Assembly: GCA_027459665.1 (NCBI GenBank)
Contig: DAIDHN010000013.1
Location: 1-64,000 of the forward strand
Direction: 5' to 3'
Length of the DNA stretch: 64,000 nt
DNA from: Chthonomonadaceae bacterium
GTDB lineage: Bacteria > Armatimonadota > Chthonomonadetes > Chthonomonadales > Chthonomonadaceae
Positions 43,910-52,264 of the stretch are shown one piece after another. A program made the translations under genes and the position numbers. Under the pieces are notes generated by a model, which was not told the origin of the DNA, did not search any database, and worked only from the letters and a program-made list of their open reading frames with translations. How positions within the stretch are numbered: the first letter of the stretch is position 1; the number at the start of each line of letters is the position of its first letter.

Positions 43910-44674
43910 TTATCCGGCTGGCTGTTTTGTTTGAGAAGGAGGCGGTGTCTGCAGGGCTTTTCTGGTGAGATAAACTCCAGCCCATGAAGCCAGCAGGTAT
44001 CCCGCTCCCAGTGCGAGCAGCGCTATGTCTGAGCCGGGCCAGTGCATTCCCGCGCCTTCGCCAATCCAGAAAGTGCCAAACGCGGTAAGAATGACGCCCA
44101 CCACGTATTTGAGAGTGTTTTCAGGCACGCGCGTGAGTGGTTTGTGCACCACCATTCCCAGCAGTATTACCAGCAGCCCTGCCGCGGAAGCCCCATACAC
44201 CGCAGGGAGAAGCATTCCGCCGGCGCTGGTTGCTATCACAATGAATACAACTTCCAGCCCTTCCAGCGTAACTGCCTTGAAGGTAGTAGCCACTGCAATG
44301 CTGTCTAGTGCGCTCTTTTGCGCAGTCTGGCCGGACAGTTTGTTTTTTTCCCGTTCAAAAATTTTGGCTTCGTCGTGCAGACTCAATTTGCCGCCTGCCC
44401 GCAGCACTGCCTTGCGCAGCCAGCGAATGCCAAACAGCAGCAGCAGTACGCCGATTACCAGCTGCAGACTATGCAGGGGAATACGCTGAAGCGCCGGCCC
44501 AAACAGCAGCACCAGCAGGGTAAGCAGCAGCACGCCGCCCAGTGTGCCAGCGATCGCCGAGCGCCACCCGCGTACCACTCCCACCGCCAGAACTATTGTG
44601 AGCGCTTCTACAAACTCAACCAGAGAAGCGAGAAAAGAGGCCAGCAGAGCGGGACCGATGTGTGCCCAGTTCAT
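43910..44674 (-). CDS. COG4280-type membrane protein, FTR1-like
   Basis: 254 residues with about seven membrane helices. Two internally related segments, ASFLASLVEFVEALTIVLAVG and TLEGLEVVFIVIATSAG, carry paired Glu residues resembling the REGLE motif of the FTR1 iron permease repeat. The linker between them is charged (HDEAKIFEREKNKLSG). It may move a metal ion, but the substrate is unknown. The frame is open from 44839; I chose the ATG at 44674 because homology and the first helix begin there. Confidence 0.75.
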   Translation of the reverse strand: MNWAHIGPALLASFLASLVEFVEALTIVLAVGVVRGWRSAIAGTLGGVLLLTLLVLLFGPALQRIPLHSLQLVIGVLLLLFGIRWLRKAVLRAGGKLSLHDEAKIFEREKNKLSGQTAQKSALDSIAVATTFKAVTLEGLEVVFIVIATSAGGMLLPAVYGASAAGLLVILLGMVVHKPLTRVPENTLKYVVGVILTAFGTFWIGEGAGMHWPGSDIALLALGAGYLLASWAGVYLTRKALQTPPPSQTKQPAG

Positions 44675-44708
44675 GGTTTTTGTTTCCTTTGCCGCCTTGT
44701 GTAGAAAA

Positions 44709-44906
44709 CTAGGCAGGCATGCTGCTGGCAGGCCGCCGTTCTGAGGCGCTGCGCGGCTTACATGTTTCTGAAACGCGGTAAATATGCACCTTGTCTCCAG
44801 AGGCAACTGCGAGCAGTGTGCCATCGGGCGAGAAGGCAATAGATGCTACCGTTTCTGGTGCGTAAACCGTACCTATGCGTACAAAATCATCTTCCTGTGA
44901 AGGCAT
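44709..44906 (-). CDS. single-WD40-repeat small protein
   Basis: 65 residues containing one WD40-like unit, VASIAFSPDGTLLAVASGDK then VHIYRV, followed by a basic Ser/Arg/Pro tail. A propeller needs several blades, so it is either a fragment of a lost longer protein or a peptide that assembles with others. I chose the ATG at 44906 because GGAG lies 8 bases upstream; 44927 is an outer alternative. It follows the Ig-like membrane protein gene on the same strand by about 25 bases. Confidence 0.6.
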   Translation of the reverse strand: MPSQEDDFVRIGTVYAPETVASIAFSPDGTLLAVASGDKVHIYRVSETCKPRSASERRPASSMPA

Positions 44907-44931
44907 TGCGTTTTCTCCAAACTGCATGAAT

Positions 44932-46641
44932 TTATTTTCCGGGGGTTGTGGCAGGCTGTGCCGGGCTGCCTCCTGTTGGGTTTGCTGCCCCGCCGGGCGG
45001 AACTGCCCCCGGTGATGCGGGCGGCGTTACGACTGGTGCCGCCGGCCGTGGCTGCGGGTTGAGCGAAATAGTGCGAGAAACAGTTTTGTTCAGGTTATCT
45101 GCTGCGGTAAGAGTGTAGCTTACCGGCCCATTCAGAGTGACCGATACATGCCCGGCAGCAGGCAGGTTGGAACCGATCACGTTGTTGCTGCCATCTGTAA
45201 TGGTAACGTTTTGCGTACGCAGGGTAGACCAGCGAAGTTCTACTGTATCACCCAGGTATGCATGCGCATTGGATACATGAAAACCCTGAATGTCTGCTAC
45301 CGAAGCAGAAGGGGAGACCACCGTAATGCGCAGTGTGCGCGATGCAGGCGGTGCGCTGCTGCCTTGCAGCGGCATTGCGCGCAAAGTGTAGGTGACCTGT
45401 GAGGGCAGGGTGACTGGCTGCGGCACAAGTGATGTAGACGCCACGTATTCAGAAAGTTTGTGATCGCCGGGGTCAAGTATAAAGCCTGAGCTGTTGGCTG
45501 CTTTCCATGAGAAAGTAACGGTTTCTCCCAGATGAATTTCTGTAGAGTCGGCGGTAAACGAAGAAAGCGCCGGGTGCGGAAGAGCAGGTGCCGGAATAAG
45601 CTGTACATCTACAGTACGGCTTTGTCTGCCGCCCCTGCCAGACACGGTAAGGGTATAGTGCGCCACAGTTGGCAGGCTCACTGTATCTGTATGCAGCAGA
45701 GTGTTGCCGCTTGCTTCGTACGGGCGCGGCATATTGTCGAAAATAACGCTCTGGTTTTCTGTGTGGCTCAGGGTGAACTTATTGTAGTCGCCCTGCACAT
45801 CCCAGGAAAGAGTGATTGGTCCGCCTGAAACCAGTGCGGCGGGGGTGGCCGTGAGTGCAGTGATGCGAATGGGAACCGGCGGGCGCGGACGAAAGAGCGC
45901 AAAACCGCCTGCGCCCAGGGCGAGCAGCAGCAGCAGCACCCCCAGCGCTGGAGAAAGCAGTGCGTAGCGTTCAAGCTGTCCCTGAGTTTTACTGCTTATA
46001 TAGGCATCATCTGCTGCGCGCGCCCACACAGAAAACCCGAAGATGCGCGAATTGCCTAACCATCTCACTACCTTGGGGCGTACTGCAAGCGGTATGGTAA
46101 CTGTTTCACCGGGCTTGAGGGTAATGCGGTCTACATCAAATTCAAAAGCGCATTCATCATCCGGGTCGCTGGCAGTGAGTTCTGCGGTTTGCTCGGTATT
46201 GCCCAGGTTGGTAACCTGTACCTCAAAATCTTGCAGAGGGTGCAGAAAAGTAGATGCGGCACGCCTGGGCTGCATGTCTGTTTCCAGTGCAGAGAAAGGT
46301 TTTACCATCAGCATAGCCTGCGCCATGCCTGTCTCGCCGGTTTCCATTGCCTGCACGCGTACCAGAAACGGGTAAGAACCGGCGATATTCGAGCTGCTGC
46401 GCATGATGCGTATATTGATGCGCACTTCACCCTGTGCGCCTGGCGCCAGGTTCACAGCTGCAACCGGTATGTTGTACCACTCAAGGTCTATGCCTTCAAT
46501 TTCTACCAGCATTCTGTCTGGGGTAGACTGGCGGTTGGTAATCTGCACTGTAAGCTTGGCAACTGTTCCCGGTTCGGCCAGAATATCAGGCTCTGAAAGG
46601 TGTACAAGAATTTTTTGTGTTTCTGGTATGGTGGAGGACAT
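44932..46641 (-). CDS. membrane protein with Ig-like domains
   Basis: 569 residues. The N-terminal 225 residues are beta-rich adhesion-like domains (TVAKLTVQITNRQSTPDRMLVEIEG region and DFEVQVTNLGNTEQ), followed by one transmembrane helix (LLSPALGVLLLLLALGAGGF). Three to four Ig-like/PKD-type repeats follow, each with a core like ITLSWDVQG, VTFSWKAAN and VELRWST. The C-terminus is Pro/Gly/Ala-rich and disordered. No catalytic motif; a surface or scaffold protein. The frame opens at 46698 but the ATG at 46641 has AAAGAG upstream and begins the conserved part. Confidence 0.8.
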   Translation of the reverse strand: MSSTIPETQKILVHLSEPDILAEPGTVAKLTVQITNRQSTPDRMLVEIEGIDLEWYNIPVAAVNLAPGAQGEVRINIRIMRSSSNIAGSYPFLVRVQAMETGETGMAQAMLMVKPFSALETDMQPRRAASTFLHPLQDFEVQVTNLGNTEQTAELTASDPDDECAFEFDVDRITLKPGETVTIPLAVRPKVVRWLGNSRIFGFSVWARAADDAYISSKTQGQLERYALLSPALGVLLLLLALGAGGFALFRPRPPVPIRITALTATPAALVSGGPITLSWDVQGDYNKFTLSHTENQSVIFDNMPRPYEASGNTLLHTDTVSLPTVAHYTLTVSGRGGRQSRTVDVQLIPAPALPHPALSSFTADSTEIHLGETVTFSWKAANSSGFILDPGDHKLSEYVASTSLVPQPVTLPSQVTYTLRAMPLQGSSAPPASRTLRITVVSPSASVADIQGFHVSNAHAYLGDTVELRWSTLRTQNVTITDGSNNVIGSNLPAAGHVSVTLNGPVSYTLTAADNLNKTVSRTISLNPQPRPAAPVVTPPASPGAVPPGGAANPTGGSPAQPATTPGK

Positions 46642-46720
46642 ATTATCAAAACTCTTTCTGACTGCATGCGGCGGCGGGGGGATACCCTTGTGGGGCATCC
46701 TCTGCCAGAGAGAACCCTGC

Positions 46721-46894
46721 TGGTATTATAATGATTACGTATGTTTTTGTCAATCTGCGCCCGTTGTTTCAAGAGTTTCGCCTGCCTGAGAATGAAGTGT
46801 ATATTATTCATTCAATTGCGGCTGAAGACATTATGAGTATGGTAGATTGATAAAGACTCTGCACGCGCAACAATTTGTTGCGCGTACTTTTTTT
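46721..46894 (+). ncRNA. candidate short transcript with its own promoter-like box and terminator
   Basis: An extended -10-like TGGTATTAT at 46721-46729 lies about 135 bases ahead of a perfect 23-base palindrome (46863-46885, GC-rich stem) followed by ACTTTTTTT, a strong + strand terminator. No recognised gene lies between. A 39-codon frame (46731-46850, ending HSIAAEDIMSMVD) has no ribosome site and its ATG falls within the promoter box. Either a small RNA or a short peptide gene is possible. No -35 hexamer was found. Confidence 0.35.
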
Positions 46895-46918
46895 CTTCAT
46901 TTATGAGTTGCGAAAATA

Positions 46919-47125
46919 ATGAACGCAATTATAATTTACTCGCGCACGCACGAGCTAAGAGCGTTCACAAGTAACATGGGAAATTCGGTCTTTGCTATTG
47001 CCGGGTCATTCAATCTCGAAATAAATTTTGGGTGTGACCTGGCAAGTGGGTATACCGTGCTAATTTGCGACAAAAGAGCAAGCCGTGTTTCTCTGGAGGA
47101 AATGTTTTGCAGCGAGGGTGAATAA
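46919..47125 (+). CDS. possible small protein of unknown function
   Basis: 68 codons from an ATG preceded only by a weak GAGTTG. The translation (for example FGCDLASGYTVLICDKRASR) has no recognised motif, membrane segment or signal. It lies between a terminator and hpnH in an otherwise gene-free stretch (46895-47304). It may be a chance frame or a decayed gene. Confidence 0.25.
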   Translation: MNAIIIYSRTHELRAFTSNMGNSVFAIAGSFNLEINFGCDLASGYTVLICDKRASRVSLEEMFCSEGE

Positions 47126-47304
47126 TAGCAGATGCTGCAGGGAGACAGGCTCTGAGCACCTCTTGAAACCTGCGCCGTACATGCCCCATTTCTACGCTGC
47201 CATTGCTTTTTGCGGGAGAATTGCCAGAAGGTGTGGGGTATACTTGCTATGATTAAAGAATTGTATTGTCATAAATATGCGTGCAAAGGAGAGACATCGA
47301 GGTT

Positions 47305-48306
47305 ATGCGCTACCCTATTGGTTTCACCATGGCTCAGGTTAAACATAGAAGAAAAATGGAACGGGAAGGCAAAAGCAGATTTCCCACTGTTTTGATGCTG
47401 GAACCGCTTTATACCTGCAACCTCGCCTGCATTGGCTGCTCGGTAGAGAGGCACACCGGTAAATTGAAAGACCGCATGTCGCTGGAAACATGCTTCAAGG
47501 CGGTAGATGACTGCGGTGCGCCCATTGTGAACCTTTGCGGCGGCGAGCCTACTCTCTATCCAGAATTGAAAGAACTCATAGAGGGCCTGATTGCTCGCGG
47601 CAAATACATTATTCTCTGCACTAATGCACTCAAGCTTGATACCAAACTATACGGCATTGTACCGCCGCACCCGCAGCTTTTTTTGATGATTCATCTGGAT
47701 GGCATGAAAAAAACACATGACTATGTGTGCAATAAAGAAGGGGTGTTTGAACATGCCGTAGCGATGATTGAAAAGGGGCGCGAACTGGGGTACACCATCT
47801 ACATCAATACCACTGTATTCAAAGAAACAGAAATTTCTGAAGTAGAAGAACTGTGCCAGATGGTAGACAGACTCAAGGTGAAAGGCATTCTTATTTCACC
47901 GGGCTATGAGTATCAAAGCGTAGAACGCGATATTTTTCTGACCCGCGACCAGATACACGAAAAATTTCAGCATATTCGCGAGTTTGCACGCAAGTACAAA
48001 GTCAGTGCTACCCCGGGGTTTCTTGAATTTGCTGCTGGTTTGAAAGAACTGCCCTGCGCCCCCTGGTCTACTGTGAACTATACTCCTATGGGCTGGAAAG
48101 CGCCCTGCTACCTGGTAGGAGATAAATTTACGCCAGACTGGGAAACCTTCTGGAACAAGACCAACTGGGAATACTGGGAATCGCGCATAGATTCACGCTG
48201 CCAGAACTGCAAGATGCACAGCGGGTTTGAACACAGTGCAGTAGAGGAAGCTTTGAAGACCATGCGCGGCACGCTGCAGCTGACAGCATGGTCGCTGACT
48301 GGTTAG
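47305..48306 (+). CDS. hpnH: adenosyl-hopene transferase (radical SAM)
   Basis: 333 residues. The radical-SAM cluster motif CNLACIGC gives Cys38, Cys42 and Cys45. IVNLCGGEPTLYPEL is the GGEP SAM-binding motif. The N-terminus FTMAQVKHRRKMEREG with FPTVLMLEPLYTCN and the C-terminal PCAPWSTVNYTPMGWKAPCYL match HpnH, which joins adenosine to diploptene, the first step to extended C35 hopanoids. I chose the ATG at 47305, where family similarity begins; a GTG at 47281 is the outer limit. It leads a run of hopanoid and isoprenoid genes. Confidence 0.95.
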   Translation: MRYPIGFTMAQVKHRRKMEREGKSRFPTVLMLEPLYTCNLACIGCSVERHTGKLKDRMSLETCFKAVDDCGAPIVNLCGGEPTLYPELKELIEGLIARGKYIILCTNALKLDTKLYGIVPPHPQLFLMIHLDGMKKTHDYVCNKEGVFEHAVAMIEKGRELGYTIYINTTVFKETEISEVEELCQMVDRLKVKGILISPGYEYQSVERDIFLTRDQIHEKFQHIREFARKYKVSATPGFLEFAAGLKELPCAPWSTVNYTPMGWKAPCYLVGDKFTPDWETFWNKTNWEYWESRIDSRCQNCKMHSGFEHSAVEEALKTMRGTLQLTAWSLTG

Positions 48307-48316
48307 GAGACCCTGT

Positions 48317-49360
48317 ATGAAAGCGCTGGTAACCGGCGCCACTGGTTTTGTGGGGTTTCATGTGGCGCGCCAGCTGCAGGCAGAAGGAGTTTTTGTACGC
48401 CTGCTTGCACGGCCCGCCAGCCAGACTGCCAACCTGCATGACCTGAACCCGGGTATGTGCGAAGTGGTGACAGGCGACCTTGTGCAGCCGCACACGCTGC
48501 AGGAAGCGGTAAAAAACTGCAGCAGGGTATACCATGTCGCCGCAGACTACCGGCTTTGGGCGCCAGACCCGCAGGAACTCTACCTGAGCAATGTAAACGG
48601 TACACGCAATCTGCTGGAAGCGGCGCGTGCCGCGGGAGTAGAACGGGTGGTATATACCAGCACAGTGGGGGCGCTGGGGCATGCCCGAAAGGGCGATGCG
48701 GCAGACGAGGATACCCCCGTGCTGGAAAGCGATATGATAGGCCATTACAAAAGGTCGAAGTTTCTTGCCGAAGAAGCTGCCCGTGAGTACGCCGCCGCCG
48801 GGCTGGATGTGGTGATTGTAAACCCCAGCACCCCAATAGGCGACCATGACCGCAAGCCTACCCCAACTGGCAAAATAATAGTCGATTTTCTAAATGGCCG
48901 CCTGCCTGCCTACGTAGATACCGGCCTGAACCTGATTGCAGTGGAAGATGTTGCGGCAGGCATTTTGCTTGCGGCCGATAAGGGGGTGAGGGGGCGCAGA
49001 TATATTCTGGGCAACCGCAATACATCGCTGTGTGAGATGCTGCAGATGCTGGCAGCTGTCACCGGGCTTCCGGCTCCGCGCATCAAGCTGCCGTATGCAG
49101 CGGCATGGGCTGCTGTAGGCGCTGAAAATTTGGCGGCCCGTGTAGTAAACCGCCCACCCGCACACCCATTTGAAGGGGTGAAAATGGCACGGCATGCCAT
49201 GTACTTTAGCGCGGAAAGGGCCTGTAGAGAACTTGGACTGCCGCAAACCTCTGTAGAGCAGGCACTAAAACGCGCTGCACACTGGTTTGCAGCAAACGGA
49301 TATGTAAAACAGGAGGCCAGAAAGCAAGCGGCGCTGGCTGTTTCCGGGAGAGAACAATGA
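48317..49360 (+). CDS. hpnA: hopanoid-associated sugar epimerase
   Basis: 347 residues, extended SDR fold. The Rossmann motif is VTGATGFVGFHVARQL, the catalytic Ser/Thr region is YTSTVGALG, and the Tyr-Lys pair sits in HYKRSKFLAE (YKRSK replacing YxxxK). VNPSTPIGDHDRKPTPTGKI is characteristic of HpnA, found in hopanoid operons and presumed to modify hopanoid sugars. Its stop overlaps the ispH start (ATGA). It is 10 bases downstream of hpnH. Confidence 0.93.
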   Translation: MKALVTGATGFVGFHVARQLQAEGVFVRLLARPASQTANLHDLNPGMCEVVTGDLVQPHTLQEAVKNCSRVYHVAADYRLWAPDPQELYLSNVNGTRNLLEAARAAGVERVVYTSTVGALGHARKGDAADEDTPVLESDMIGHYKRSKFLAEEAAREYAAAGLDVVIVNPSTPIGDHDRKPTPTGKIIVDFLNGRLPAYVDTGLNLIAVEDVAAGILLAADKGVRGRRYILGNRNTSLCEMLQMLAAVTGLPAPRIKLPYAAAWAAVGAENLAARVVNRPPAHPFEGVKMARHAMYFSAERACRELGLPQTSVEQALKRAAHWFAANGYVKQEARKQAALAVSGREQ

Positions 49361-50241
49361 GCGAACGTACAAAACGCACGGTAATTATGGCGAAGGAAGT
49401 AGGGTTTTGTTTTGGGGTAAAACGTGCCATCAACCTGACAAGACAGGCGCTTGCCGAACACAATAATGTTTTTATTCTGGGAGACCTGGTACACAACAAA
49501 AGAGTAACAGACGAACTGGAAGGCAAGGGACTGCGCAAGATTGAAGACTATGAAGATGAAAAAACCGGCACTATGGTGATTAGGGCGCACGGTCTGCCCA
49601 AAACGAGAATACAGGAAGCGCGCAGCCGAGGTATTGATGTAGTAGATGCCACCTGCCCCATTGTACTGAGGGCACAGGAGGCAGCGCAAACTCTGGAGAG
49701 AGACGGCTATCAGGTGGTTATAATCGGCGATAAAAACCACGCAGAAATCAAGGGCATACTGGGCGCACTGGAAAACCCTGCCCTGGTAGTAGACAATATT
49801 CAGGAGCTGCATGAGGCAAAGCGCTCGTACAAGCTTTTGCGCAAGGTGGGAGTGATTTTTCAAACCACGCATGCCCTGGAACTGTGCAACAGCATTGTGA
49901 ATGAAATGCTGATGATGTGCAAGGAGATTCGCATCATCAATACCATCTGCCGGCCCGTGCAAAACAGGCAGGATGATGCAATTGAACTGGCAGGCAAGGT
50001 AGACCTTATGCTGGTGGTGGGGTCGCGCACCAGCGCCAACACCATGGAACTTGCCGCGCTGTGCCGCTACCACAATCCGAATACTGTACATGTTCAGAAT
50101 GCAGATGAGCTGCCCGTTGAAACCTTTGCCCACTGCCGCATTGTGGGAATTGCCTCTGGCCTCTCTACACCGGAAGACCTGGTGGAAGCCGTGCGCGTGA
50201 AGGTGCTGACTGCCGATATGGAACCTGTTTCGGCAGCATGA
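49357..50241 (+). CDS. ispH: 4-hydroxy-3-methylbut-2-enyl diphosphate reductase
   Basis: 294 residues. The three Cys ligating the [4Fe-4S] cluster are in EVGFCFGVKRA (Cys18), VVDATCPIV and NTICRPVQNRQDD. GDKNHAEIKGILG holds conserved His and Glu residues. It catalyses the last MEP-pathway step, giving IPP and DMAPP. Placement inside the hopanoid run ties isoprenoid supply to hopanoid synthesis. Its start overlaps hpnA by four bases. Confidence 0.97.
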   Translation: MSERTKRTVIMAKEVGFCFGVKRAINLTRQALAEHNNVFILGDLVHNKRVTDELEGKGLRKIEDYEDEKTGTMVIRAHGLPKTRIQEARSRGIDVVDATCPIVLRAQEAAQTLERDGYQVVIIGDKNHAEIKGILGALENPALVVDNIQELHEAKRSYKLLRKVGVIFQTTHALELCNSIVNEMLMMCKEIRIINTICRPVQNRQDDAIELAGKVDLMLVVGSRTSANTMELAALCRYHNPNTVHVQNADELPVETFAHCRIVGIASGLSTPEDLVEAVRVKVLTADMEPVSAA

Positions 50242-50255
50242 AAGGATAGCAGAGG

Positions 50256-50981
50256 GTGGACCCCATCAACTCTGGGCCGGTTGCTGTTCTGTTTGCACTG
50301 CCACAGGAGAAAGGGCCTTTTCTGCGCAGACATCCTTCACTTGCTGCAGGCTGCCTTGTCGCATGTTCTGGTGCAGGCGCAGCTGCCGCCCGGCATGCTG
50401 CAGAGCAGCTTTTGCAGAAAAAACCTCGGCTGCTGATAGTATGCGGCTTTGCCGGAGCCATGGGCAGCCTTGAGCCTGGGCAGCTGATTGCAGCACATAC
50501 CGTAGTCTCTGCCTCTTCACGCTGCCGCTACACTGCCCCTGCGCAAAGGGTGAGACAAATAGAGTGCGCTGCTTCTCGTTTACCTCAGATAACGCTGCAA
50601 ACCGGCACCCTGGCAACGGCAGAGAGGGTTCTGATGAATTACCAGGAAAAAACTGCGCTGAATGATCTGCCCGGCATGGTGCGTGCCGATGCCGTAGACA
50701 TGGAAACCGCTGCCGCAGCAGAAGCTGCACAGGCGCAGAACACCGACTGGGCTGCACTGCGCGCAATCACCGATGGGCTGCATGACGCCATGCCGCTGGA
50801 TTTTAACAGCCTTGCAGACAGCAATGGGCAAACACCGCTCGCAAAAGTGGCGCTGGCCGCGCTGCGCACCCCCTCTGCAATGCCGGGACTGCTGACGCTG
50901 GGCAGACGCTCTGCACTGGCGGCGCGCAATCTGGCCGACTGCCTGAGCGTATTTCTGGAAGAAGAGATGCGCCCGGTATGA
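50256..50981 (+). CDS. hpnG: hopanoid-associated nucleoside phosphorylase
   Basis: 241 residues of the MTA/SAH nucleosidase-phosphorylase fold: LIVCGFAGAMGSLEPGQLI, AVDMETAAAAEAAQ (the nucleoside-binding Met-Glu) and LRAITDGLHDAMP with the catalytic Asp. HpnG cleaves adenine from adenosylhopane made by HpnH, giving ribosylhopane (or its phosphate). The GTG start has AAGGA about 10 bases upstream. Its last bases overlap the start of the TolC-like gene (ATGA), directly coupling hopanoid processing with an efflux-type protein. Confidence 0.92.
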   Translation: MDPINSGPVAVLFALPQEKGPFLRRHPSLAAGCLVACSGAGAAAARHAAEQLLQKKPRLLIVCGFAGAMGSLEPGQLIAAHTVVSASSRCRYTAPAQRVRQIECAASRLPQITLQTGTLATAERVLMNYQEKTALNDLPGMVRADAVDMETAAAAEAAQAQNTDWAALRAITDGLHDAMPLDFNSLADSNGQTPLAKVALAALRTPSAMPGLLTLGRRSALAARNLADCLSVFLEEEMRPV

Positions 50982-52264
50982 AAAATCTGCCCCTGTTTTG
51001 TACGCTGCTGTTCACGGCCGCCTGCCCTCTGGTGCATGCTGCCCCTCTTACATTGCAGCAGGCAGTGCAGCAGGCGCTTGCTGCAAGCCCTCAAATAAGA
51101 GAAGCCCGGGCCGAGAAGAAATCTGCACTGATACTGGCAGATAACGATAAACCTGTGGGGCGTACCCATTTCTCGCTGGTGGCCAGGGGTGGTTTGCAGG
51201 GGCCGCATCGCAATCTCCCGCTGAACTCGCCCGACAATGTTGTGCTGCCTCGCACTCAGGGCAGCATAGGGCTGGTGATGCAGCAAACAATTTACCATGC
51301 CGGCAGAAGGGCTGCCTGGCAAAGGTATCAGGCCGAAATTGCCCAGGCGCAGTACCATTTTGTGCAGGCGCAGAATAAAACGGCAGAGCAAACTGCCAAT
51401 GCCTATATTGATGTGCTGAAAGCCCGGCAGGGTGTTGTACTGGCAAAACAGGGGGTGCAGGCAGCAGAGCAGTTTGCAAAACTGGTACAGCAGCAGATTG
51501 CTGGAGGAACCGGGAAACCTGTTGATGCCTACACAGCGCTAACACAGAAAACTGAGGCGCAAGATGGTTTGCTGAAAGCAGAATCGGGGCTTTCGCTGGC
51601 GCAAATGCATCTCAATCAGCTGCTGGGACGCCCTTTGAATGCTCCGCTTGAACTAACTGACGATACAACAGAGGCGGCTGTGCCGGCAAGCGTGGAACAG
51701 GCTGTGGCGCTGGCGCAAAAATGCCGCCCGGAGCTGCTTGCCCTGAAAGCCAGGCTGCAGCAGGCTGAGGCGGAAACACAACTTGCCCGCATGGAAGACA
51801 GACCTCAGCTGCTGCTGCGCGGCGACTTGAGAGAACAGACCCCAACAGCGCTTCGCCCCGAAAATTATGCCGCCCTGATGCTGGAGGTGCGCTGGCCCTT
51901 TGAGGATGGCGGGAAGGCCCGTCGTGATACGCTTGCTGCGGAAGAAGGAGTGAAAGGGCTGCGAGCCGCACTGCAGGATGCCGAGTCGAACATTGCCCTG
52001 GAAATACAAAACGACTGGGTGCAGCTGGGCGAAGCACATTCCCGAATTGCTCTGCAGCAGGTGCGCCTGAACGCCGCGCTTCAGCAGGAAACCGTTGCGT
52101 TGACAGCCTATCGAGTGGGGCAGGGCAGCGCTCTGGAAGAGAAGGCGGCAGCAAGTGAAGCCCTTAGCAGCCGTATTGCACTGCTAAGAGCGCAGTTTGC
52201 CAGCATGCGTGCTTCTATAACACTTTTGTTTGCAGAAGGGAAAGGGCTTGCAAGTGACCATTAG
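50978..52264 (+). CDS. TolC-like outer membrane efflux protein
   Basis: 428 residues with a signal peptide ending near VHAAPL (about residue 22). Two OEP repeats are visible, each with Ala/Gln-rich amphipathic helices (TLQQAVQQALAASPQIREA, and VEQAVALAQKCRPELLALKA), giving the trimeric outer-membrane channel-tunnel. It is coupled to hpnG by an ATGA overlap. The encoded HlyD-like protein follows with an 11-base overlap. Presence indicates a diderm envelope. Confidence 0.9.
   Translation: MKNLPLFCTLLFTAACPLVHAAPLTLQQAVQQALAASPQIREARAEKKSALILADNDKPVGRTHFSLVARGGLQGPHRNLPLNSPDNVVLPRTQGSIGLVMQQTIYHAGRRAAWQRYQAEIAQAQYHFVQAQNKTAEQTANAYIDVLKARQGVVLAKQGVQAAEQFAKLVQQQIAGGTGKPVDAYTALTQKTEAQDGLLKAESGLSLAQMHLNQLLGRPLNAPLELTDDTTEAAVPASVEQAVALAQKCRPELLALKARLQQAEAETQLARMEDRPQLLLRGDLREQTPTALRPENYAALMLEVRWPFEDGGKARRDTLAAEEGVKGLRAALQDAESNIALEIQNDWVQLGEAHSRIALQQVRLNAALQQETVALTAYRVGQGSALEEKAAASEALSSRIALLRAQFASMRASITLLFAEGKGLASDH

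Noticed and set aside
48910-50133. 407-codon minus-strand open frame opposite hpnA and ispH
   Set aside because: Runs across two well-supported genes on the other strand and reads as a shadow with no domain.
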